A stretch of 64,000 nt of DNA from positions 1,302,001-1,366,000 of the forward strand of contig OZ257140.1 of NCBI GenBank assembly GCA_965279165.1. Reading direction: 5' to 3'. A model generated the notes under the pieces. That model made no database searches and was not told where the DNA came from. It saw only the letters and a list, made by a program, of their open reading frames with translations. A program made the position numbers and the translations under genes. Positions 1 through 5,711 of this stretch are shown in pieces. This DNA is from JBAYIE01 sp965279165 (GTDB lineage: Bacteria > Bacteroidota > Bacteroidia > UKL13-3). Each line of letters begins with the position of its first letter. The stretch's first letter is position 1.

Positions 1-2
1 AT

Positions 3-155
3 AAAATCCACTTATCGGCAGGAGAAAGAATTACCAAGATTTCTGACATTGCACTTGTCTGCTCAAACTGTCATCGCATGCTACATAGAAAGAACAGTAA
101 AGGAAAGTACTTTTTAGTTGACGAACTAAGAAGATTGGTAAAAAATAATATATAA
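3..155 (+). CDS. HNH endonuclease, C-terminal end only (partial)
   Basis: An open frame enters from the left edge and ends at the TAA at 153-155, giving the last 50 residues of a protein. They contain an invariant-looking histidine near the edge (IHLSAGE), then DIALVCSNCHRMLHR, which is the closing half of an HNH nuclease of the McrA-like type, where CxxCH plus the final His coordinate and cut. The N-terminal part is outside the window, so specificity cannot be judged. It is followed 20 bases later by the HEPN-type gene on the same strand. Confidence 0.7.
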   Translation, partial: KIHLSAGERITKISDIALVCSNCHRMLHRKNSKGKYFLVDELRRLVKNNI

Positions 156-175
156 TAATTATTATTATCGTCGAA

Positions 176-1096
176 ATGAGTGAAAATGATGAGCCTTATT
201 TTTTAGAAATTGAAGAGAAACTCCTCTCAAAAGCGGAAGCCCGAAAACTATTAATTGAAACTTTACTTAGAAATGGAATTAAGTCGCCCAAAGGTGGATG
301 GGAGAAATCATCTTACAACTTCGGTCAAGGGGAGAAACTGCATACAAAAAGTTTCAATGAACTTATTTCTGAATTGAAGCAAAATGGAATTGTTTCTTTC
401 ATTCAGGGTAATATTGATACGTCGGACCCAATTTTTGGTGGAACATTCGGAATTGCAATTCCGACTATGTTGATGGGTCCAGTAACTTCAACATACGCTG
501 GCCATTCAAGAAGTTTAATGCCCCCAATGACTGATAGTCCAGTAGAAATGCAGTTATCAGAAGATATTCTATTTTACAGAGAAGAGGCTTGTTTATTTAG
601 TAATGAGTATGATTTCACGTTTTGTACTAGATATTATCGTGCTTATTTAACTTCCTGCGTTGCTTTGGTTGATGCGTTTATCAATAGACATATTTTGATG
701 TATAAATTTCAAGGTCGTTTGGTGAATGAATTTGAGGAAGTAAATAAAATTAGCAGATTAGAAGAGCGTTTAAATAAATTTTTACAAGTTGATACTGGGC
801 ATGACTTGTCATCTATCAATAATGGAGTTGAATGGCTGCATTTTAAAAATATCAGAAGACTTCGAAATGAAATGACTCACATAAATTCACCCACCTTAGG
901 TTATTCAATTACAGAATTTGCTGACCATTTTAATTATGTTAAAAAAGGTATTGGAGGTCTGCTAAAGTTGATAAGGGAATTGCAAGGTCGGCAGTCTCTT
1001 GGATTCATTGAAAAGTTAAGACTTGCGCCCTTAATATATTTCAATGAAATAATCCACAAGAATGATGGAAACCACTTGATTAAAAGAAAAAAGTGA
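176..1096 (+). CDS. HEPN-motif protein, unknown function
   Basis: A 306-residue soluble protein that I do not recognise as a named family. The C-terminal half is helical and contains RNEMTH (Arg230 to His235), which fits the R-x4-6-H motif of HEPN ribonucleases. It is preceded by a long helix with a conserved look (RYYRAYLTSCVALVDAFINRH), as in HEPN folds. The N-terminal 100 residues have a glycine/proline-rich loop. HEPN proteins in defence islands often cleave RNA as toxins, but no obvious antitoxin partner is adjacent, and some HEPN proteins are not nucleases. It converges on the UDG-like gene, with 1 base between their stop codons. Confidence 0.6.
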   Translation: MSENDEPYFLEIEEKLLSKAEARKLLIETLLRNGIKSPKGGWEKSSYNFGQGEKLHTKSFNELISELKQNGIVSFIQGNIDTSDPIFGGTFGIAIPTMLMGPVTSTYAGHSRSLMPPMTDSPVEMQLSEDILFYREEACLFSNEYDFTFCTRYYRAYLTSCVALVDAFINRHILMYKFQGRLVNEFEEVNKISRLEERLNKFLQVDTGHDLSSINNGVEWLHFKNIRRLRNEMTHINSPTLGYSITEFADHFNYVKKGIGGLLKLIRELQGRQSLGFIEKLRLAPLIYFNEIIHKNDGNHLIKRKK

Positions 1097-1097
1097 C

Positions 1098-1790
1098 CTA
1101 TAAATTTTCTATTATAGCGTGATAATACTTATCTATGTCGTTACGCCACAAATAACCCGGATGATATGTTCGAAAGCAGAGATTTATCCCCTCTATCTTC
1201 ATTGAAGCTAATTGATTACTGTTAAACGGTTCAATTCCAGTGAGACCTAAGATTTCAAAATTATTACGGATATAACTATCATAACCGTGCCCACATAAAA
1301 ACAAAACTAAATCAGGTTTAAGAATTTCTATCTCGTTTTTGATGACATTAAACTTAGATTGTTCGACCTGATAAATATAATCAGGAGGAGTACCCTTAGC
1401 ATTACTTTTGCCGATTTTAATAATGTCATTCCACACTGCTTCTATTTTTTTACCTTGAAACTTGTTTTTCAGTAGAGATAGAAACCTATTATAACCATTC
1501 CAAAATTGGCCACCATAACTATAACAATACCCTGTGTTATAAAACCTATCATATCCTGACATAATCCCTTCAACATTATCATCTTCTTCATGCCACCCAT
1601 TGGTTTCTTGACCGAATATCATAACCTTAATATCTGCCGAAGAATAAAGACTTTCGTCTTTCACTGATAACAATAGAGGATTAGTTGCTTTTATAGTTAA
1701 CATGGGGTCACCATCTATCTGAACAAGCTCGTTGTATAGTTCATCCCATTTACTTTCATAAAGGTCCCTCAATCTTTGTTGGTAATTCAC
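1098..1790 (-). CDS. uracil-DNA glycosylase superfamily-like protein
   Basis: A 230-residue protein with UDG-fold signatures in the right order. Residues 57-66 (MIFGQETNGW) resemble the water-activating GQDPY loop. FWNGYNRFL (97-104) resembles the aromatic base-stacking segment. A hydrophobic strand KPDLVLFLCG (158-167) follows. TYHPGY (208-213) matches the HPS/HPG minor-groove loop. Members remove damaged or modified bases from DNA; the substrate here is unknown. It lies 29 bases after the ImmA-like protease gene on the same strand, so it is probably the third gene of that operon. Similarity was judged by eye and is distant. Confidence 0.55.
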   Translation of the reverse strand: MNYQQRLRDLYESKWDELYNELVQIDGDPMLTIKATNPLLLSVKDESLYSSADIKVMIFGQETNGWHEEDDNVEGIMSGYDRFYNTGYCYSYGGQFWNGYNRFLSLLKNKFQGKKIEAVWNDIIKIGKSNAKGTPPDYIYQVEQSKFNVIKNEIEILKPDLVLFLCGHGYDSYIRNNFEILGLTGIEPFNSNQLASMKIEGINLCFRTYHPGYLWRNDIDKYYHAIIENL

Positions 1791-1819
1791 TACTTAGATT
1801 TTCTTATTTTAACTACAAA

Positions 1820-2437
1820 TCAGAATTTTCTTTTCATCATTCTCGCTATTCCAGTCATATTCATTCGGTACTTAACCATGTCAACACTTGCGCTGAAATG
1901 TGTGCCAATTTCCTCATAATTCATATTTCTTTTATTTGCCCAAAGTAAACCGGGTTTAGCAAGCAAGAGAGTTGACCCCAAACAATTCGCCTCTTCCTCC
2001 TGCTTTTGGTCAAAGTTTCGCATTCCCAAGGGTATTGGTTCATCATGAATTACTTCAGGGTGTTGATGGTCACAGATAATATGAGCCAGTTCATGCATTA
2101 GGTCACTTTGTTGCCGAACCTCTGAGTGAAACGGATTGTATATGACAATTCTATTTCCCAACTGAGTATCCATTGTAAGGGCACTCCACTCACAATCTGA
2201 ACCATTAGACCCTGATAGTGTGATGATGTGTGAAGACTCTGTAAGAATGTCTGTTGCTTTATAACAAGGTACTGAAAGGTGCTTCGCTAATTGGAATGCG
2301 GACATAGGAGCACATGGGTGGATATTTAATTTCTCCCTGTATTCCTTGGCCAATTTTTCTGCATTGGCTTTGAATCCACGTCCGAGTAGTGACTTAGTTG
2401 CCAAATGATTTTCATTTCGATTTATACGCCATGTCAA
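1820..2437 (-). CDS. ImmA/IrrE-family metallopeptidase (CapP-like)
   Basis: A 205-residue zinc peptidase. The segment DLMHELAHIICDH holds the HExxH zinc-binding motif, and EEEANCLGSTLLL supplies the downstream glutamate ligand. In ImmA/ImmR and CapP/CapH pairs this protease cleaves or inactivates its partner HTH repressor on DNA damage, which switches on the adjacent genes. The start overlaps the end of the HTH gene by 26 bases, as expected for a translationally coupled pair. The pair faces away from the CBASS operon across a 167-base divergent promoter region, matching the CapH/CapP arrangement described for other CBASS loci. Confidence 0.85.
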   Translation of the reverse strand: MTWRINRNENHLATKSLLGRGFKANAEKLAKEYREKLNIHPCAPMSAFQLAKHLSVPCYKATDILTESSHIITLSGSNGSDCEWSALTMDTQLGNRIVIYNPFHSEVRQQSDLMHELAHIICDHQHPEVIHDEPIPLGMRNFDQKQEEEANCLGSTLLLAKPGLLWANKRNMNYEEIGTHFSASVDMVKYRMNMTGIARMMKRKF

Positions 2438-2747
2438 TCATTTGAATTAACATGTTGACAGTTTCTTTTTTCAGTGCTCGTTCAGCACGTAAATGTGCAA
2501 CAACCTGTTCATGACTTGTTACTGTTTTTCTTTTTGTTTCACCAGTAATAAAAGTTTCTGTTGATACACCCATCCATTTACATAATCTAATAAAGGTGTC
2601 CACATCAGGAATTTTACCCTGTTCAATTCTTGAGAGGGTTGCTGCACTGACAGTGCCGATTTCATCAGCTATTGTGCGTAACCCTTTGTCCCCCCTTTTC
2701 TGTTTAAGCATTCCTGCTAACAGTTCGGTATTTAAATTTGATTCCAT
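2412..2747 (-). CDS. XRE-family HTH repressor (CapH-like)
   Basis: A 111-residue protein with an N-terminal helix-turn-helix (about residues 12-65: LKQKRGDKGLRTIADEIG, then SAATLSRIEQGKIPDVDTF), typical of XRE/Cro repressors. A short helical C-terminal tail probably dimerises or carries the protease target. It is the first gene of a leftward operon with the ImmA-like protease. Two copies of the palindrome TCATTAATGA lie in the divergent control region, one 12 bases upstream of its start and one past the CBASS promoter. That suggests it represses both itself and the CBASS genes. Confidence 0.85.
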   Translation of the reverse strand: MESNLNTELLAGMLKQKRGDKGLRTIADEIGTVSAATLSRIEQGKIPDVDTFIRLCKWMGVSTETFITGETKRKTVTSHEQVVAHLRAERALKKETVNMLIQMIDMAYKSK

Positions 2748-2759
2748 GTTGATAACTTC

Positions 2760-2769
2760 TCATTAATGA
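2760..2769. promoter_or_regulatory. putative HTH operator, copy 1
   Basis: Perfect 10-base palindrome TCATTAATGA immediately upstream of the HTH gene start. An identical palindrome lies 76 bases away in the same intergenic region. Binding by the adjacent XRE protein is an inference. Confidence 0.55.
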
Positions 2770-2782
2770 TACAGTGTTTCAC

Positions 2783-2812
2783 TTGCGAGACAATAAATTC
2801 TTTGTAACTTTG
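2783..2812 (+). promoter_or_regulatory. putative Bacteroidota promoter for the CBASS operon
   Basis: TTG at 2783-2785, a 19-base spacer, then TAACTTTG at 2805-2812. This fits the TTG-N19-TAnnTTTG promoter consensus of Bacteroidota. It points toward the DUF2188 gene at 2915 and sits between the two TCATTAATGA palindromes, so a bound repressor could block it. Confidence 0.6.
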
Positions 2813-2835
2813 CTGAGACGAATATGAAAAGCGTG

Positions 2836-2845
2836 TCATTAATGA
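2836..2845. promoter_or_regulatory. putative HTH operator, copy 2
   Basis: Second perfect TCATTAATGA, inside GTGTCATTAATGAAACA, about 24 bases downstream of the predicted -7 box of the CBASS promoter. Its location in the transcribed leader suits a roadblock or looping repressor. Confidence 0.55.
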
Positions 2846-2914
2846 AACAAAGGTATGTCTAGTATTCGGAAACAAAAATCGTTAACCAAAAAGAAATTAA
2901 CAATTAACTAAGAA

Positions 2915-3148
2915 ATGACTAAAAAGAACCAGCATGTAGTTCCATCCGGAAAGGATTGGGCTGTAAAGGGTGAAGGAAACAGCCGGAAAACGGCCGTCGT
3001 TGATACCCAAGCCGAAGCGATTAAAATCGCTCGGGAAATTGCCATCAATCAGAAGTCGGAGGTAGTAATTCACCGACCTGATGGCAAAATAAGAGACAAA
3101 GACAGTTACGGGAACGACCCGAACCCACCTAAAGACAATAAACACTAA
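2915..3148 (+). CDS. DUF2188-family small protein
   Basis: A 77-residue protein with the typical DUF2188 layout: NQHVVPSGKDWAVKGEGNSR at residues 5-24, then an alanine-rich helix (DTQAEAIKIAREIA) and VVIHRPDGKIRDKDSYGNDP at 51-70. The biochemical role of DUF2188 is not known; the fold is a compact alpha/beta unit. It is the first gene after the predicted promoter and ends 3 bases before the LRAT-like gene, so it is very likely co-transcribed with the CBASS genes. DUF2188 genes also occur alone in genomes, so a role in immunity is inferred from position only. Confidence 0.85.
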   Translation: MTKKNQHVVPSGKDWAVKGEGNSRKTAVVDTQAEAIKIAREIAINQKSEVVIHRPDGKIRDKDSYGNDPNPPKDNKH

Positions 3149-3151
3149 TTT

Positions 3152-3694
3152 ATGGAATACATTTACTCTAACCGAATTTCCATTCAGGGAAATGGAAAGG
3201 ATTTAACATTACTACTTGTTCCTACAAGCGGGAAAATCATCTATCGAGACAAGATTGATACAATTATTGGCATCAAACATCCAGGGATTGTACTCGGCAA
3301 CGACATGAACGGGAATACTTGGATAATTCATAACCACTATCAGTTGGGTCATCCTGAGATAGTAACCTTGAATGAGTTTTCAAACGGCGTTGCGACTTTT
3401 ACAGATAATCGCCCGGTATTCTATGATACAGTTGCAATAATAGAAAGAGCCATTTCCCACTGGATGGAAAGGAAGGCTTATAATTGGCTGTTTAATAACT
3501 GTCAGCACTTCGTAAATCGCATTTCTCAGAACAAGAATTACTCTGATTCTATTGAAAATGTAAGTAATAATTTTATGCTTTTCGGGGGCTTACTTTCACT
3601 TCTTGGATTTATGACAAGTAACAAAAGTTTTGTTAAGGCCGGATTTGGAATTTCTTGTATTGGAACAGTAGGTAAGGTAATTAGTAAATCGTAA
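3152..3694 (+). CDS. LRAT-like (permuted NlpC/P60) thiol hydrolase with C-terminal membrane segment
   Basis: A 180-residue protein. His43 (KHPGIVLG), His60 (WIIHNH) and Cys117 (NNCQHFVNR) fit the H-H-C active site of LRAT/HRASLS enzymes, whose signature is NCEHFV. Family members are acyltransferases or phospholipases acting on membrane lipids, or peptidases. Residues 141-175 are hydrophobic (FMLFGGLLSLLGFM and AGFGISCIGTVG) and could anchor it in the membrane, as the C-terminal anchor does in HRASLS proteins. It sits 3 bases after DUF2188 and 5 bases before the CD-NTase gene. A role as a second, membrane-directed CBASS effector or as an accessory factor is inferred; I know of no described precedent. 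Confidence 0.7.
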   Translation: MEYIYSNRISIQGNGKDLTLLLVPTSGKIIYRDKIDTIIGIKHPGIVLGNDMNGNTWIIHNHYQLGHPEIVTLNEFSNGVATFTDNRPVFYDTVAIIERAISHWMERKAYNWLFNNCQHFVNRISQNKNYSDSIENVSNNFMLFGGLLSLLGFMTSNKSFVKAGFGISCIGTVGKVISKS

Positions 3695-3699
3695 TTAGT

Positions 3700-4758
3700 A
3701 TGGCAAAGAACTACAGACAACTCACACAAAATGTGAGGAACAGTATAAACCCTGAAAATCTTGTTTTGAAGCGGGCGTTTTCAGATGAACTCGCTACGAT
3801 TGCATATAGTGATGTACTTACATATATAAGAATTGCGATGAAAGGTGTCGAACCTGAATACACTCAAAAGAGCATCGATGCAGGAGATAGAGTAAAGAGT
3901 CACTTAAGCGGTGGACTCAAACAGGTTACATATAAATACCAAGGGTCAGTTATGTCTAACACGCATATTAAAGCCTTTAGCGATATTGACCTTCTTGTAA
4001 TCACTGACAAATTCTATCAACCTGACACCACTGCGTTCAGAGCAATCCTCGATACACCTGAGAAGAAGTCACAATACTATCAATCATCAATTGAAAAACT
4101 GCAAAGGGAGATAGATTGTGCCAGTTATACGGGCAATGCCTTAGAGGATTTGAGAGAAATTAGATTAACGAGTGAACAAATTCTATCGATAAATTATCAA
4201 TCACATGACCTCACAAAACCAAAGGCAATAAAAATAAAAAACCTTAGTTTAAATCGTGAAGTTGACGTGGTAGTTGCGAATTGGTATGACGATACATTGT
4301 CGGTACTATATGACAAGGGAGATTATCGTGGAATTCAAGTTTACAACAAAGAAACACAATCAAGAGAAAAAGCAGATTTCCCTTTTTTAAGTATTAAAAG
4401 AATCAACGAACGAGGGACTGAGACCAACGGACGGCTTAAAAAAATGATTAGGTTTATGAAAAACTGCAAAGCGAACTCTGACCATGATATTGACCTTAGT
4501 AGTTTTGATATTAATGCTATCTGCTACGACATAAAGGTTTCCGCATATCTAAACGTATCCTTCTATGAGTTAGTCCCAATCTTATATAACCAAATTAAGA
4601 GTATATGCATCGATTCATCTCATTCAGATAACGTTGTTTCGGTAGATGGTAGAGAGTACATTTTCAGGTACAGTCCTACAAAGTTATCAAACCTAAGATT
4701 GTTGCTTGCGGAAATTGAATCAATCTTTAACGATTTGAGGGGGGCGGCAAGGTCATGA
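3700..4758 (+). CDS. CBASS CD-NTase (CdnE-like cyclic dinucleotide synthase)
   Basis: A 352-residue nucleotidyltransferase. Gly82-Ser83 (YQGSVMSN) is the GS motif. Asp95 and Asp97 (FSDIDLLV) form the DxD metal pair, and Asp189 (NREVDVVVAN) is the third acidic residue, all in the order seen in the cGAS/DncV-like superfamily. On phage infection such enzymes make a cyclic nucleotide that activates the neighbouring effector. CD-NTases encoded beside TIR-STING are known to make c-di-GMP, so that product is the best guess here. The stop overlaps the TIR-STING start by 4 bases, indicating translational coupling. Confidence 0.88.
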   Translation: MAKNYRQLTQNVRNSINPENLVLKRAFSDELATIAYSDVLTYIRIAMKGVEPEYTQKSIDAGDRVKSHLSGGLKQVTYKYQGSVMSNTHIKAFSDIDLLVITDKFYQPDTTAFRAILDTPEKKSQYYQSSIEKLQREIDCASYTGNALEDLREIRLTSEQILSINYQSHDLTKPKAIKIKNLSLNREVDVVVANWYDDTLSVLYDKGDYRGIQVYNKETQSREKADFPFLSIKRINERGTETNGRLKKMIRFMKNCKANSDHDIDLSSFDINAICYDIKVSAYLNVSFYELVPILYNQIKSICIDSSHSDNVVSVDGREYIFRYSPTKLSNLRLLLAEIESIFNDLRGAARS

Positions 4759-5684
4759 AAAGAGGAAAACTTTTTATTGGTTGTTCATCGGAGGAACTTG
4801 AGTTAGCCGAAGCAGCTAAATCAATTCTGGAGGACGAGTTTGATGTAACTATTTGGAACGAAAAAGTTTGGGACACTTCAGTGTTTAAACTCAATAGTAA
4901 TTTTTTATCTGACTTGTTGATTGCGTCACTGCAATTTGATTTCGGGATTATATTGGGAACAAAGGATGACAAAGTCTTAGTTAGAGGTAAGGAAGTACTT
5001 CAACCTAGAGATAACATTCTCTTTGAACTTGGGCTCTTCACAGGGAGATTGGGAACATCAAGATGTGCTTTCCTAATTGATAAGGAAATCAAACTGCTAT
5101 CGGATTTTAACGGTTTAACTTTAGCTCAATTTGATAATTCCAATTCAGACTCATTCAGTAATGCTGTAAAAGAAGTTAAGAGCTTTTTCATTAATAGCTC
5201 GGATGATGAGATTAATTTTTTTCCATCGGTAACGCTTGCATCGGTGTATTTTGAAAACTTGATTTCACCTGTATGCCGATTCATTATTGAGAATAGTGGT
5301 TTTAATATTGAAGATTCAAAATACACAAAGGTGAAATTCAATGTAATCATACCAAGAACGATAGATGGAGATGTAAACTTGCAATTTGAAAAACTAAAAC
5401 GTGAATTCATGACCGAAGTAGTAACGTTTAAATATGCTGGCAGGCCTCGGTCAATTCAGATGGAATCTCAAATAAAAGATGGCACACTTGAGTTTATTGA
5501 TTTTCCAACTATCGTCACAGGGATTAATCACGCAATAGCAAATTTATTACCTCATGATTTTGATAGTCAGACCACGAACTATAGTTTGATATTAGAAAGA
5601 GAACTTAGACGATTTGTTTCAACCTTAACGAAACTAATTGTCAAGAATGGATTCAATGATATTGTGAGCATCCGATATAAATGA
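4755..5684 (+). CDS. cap12: TIR-STING effector (Cap12-type)
   Basis: A 309-residue two-domain effector. Residues 1-150 are a TIR-like domain: KLFIGCSSEE at the start and QPRDNILFELGLFTGR with the likely catalytic Glu91. Residues 155-309 match bacterial STING: ASVYFENLISPVCRFI in the first helix, KVKFNVIIPR, the ligand-lid region LEFIDFPTIVTGI (Asp249, Pro251, Thr252) and LILERELRRF. In known systems c-di-GMP binding makes STING form filaments and the TIR domain destroys NAD+, stopping growth of the infected cell. It is the last gene of the four-gene operon and converges with hsdR. Confidence 0.9.
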   Translation: MKRGKLFIGCSSEELELAEAAKSILEDEFDVTIWNEKVWDTSVFKLNSNFLSDLLIASLQFDFGIILGTKDDKVLVRGKEVLQPRDNILFELGLFTGRLGTSRCAFLIDKEIKLLSDFNGLTLAQFDNSNSDSFSNAVKEVKSFFINSSDDEINFFPSVTLASVYFENLISPVCRFIIENSGFNIEDSKYTKVKFNVIIPRTIDGDVNLQFEKLKREFMTEVVTFKYAGRPRSIQMESQIKDGTLEFIDFPTIVTGINHAIANLLPHDFDSQTTNYSLILERELRRFVSTLTKLIVKNGFNDIVSIRYK

Positions 5685-5711
5685 GAAAATGGGTTGGTTT
5701 TATTTCAGGGC

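Noticed and set aside
2897..3145. 82-residue reverse frame opposite DUF2188
   Set aside because: Fully antisense to a clear DUF2188 gene.
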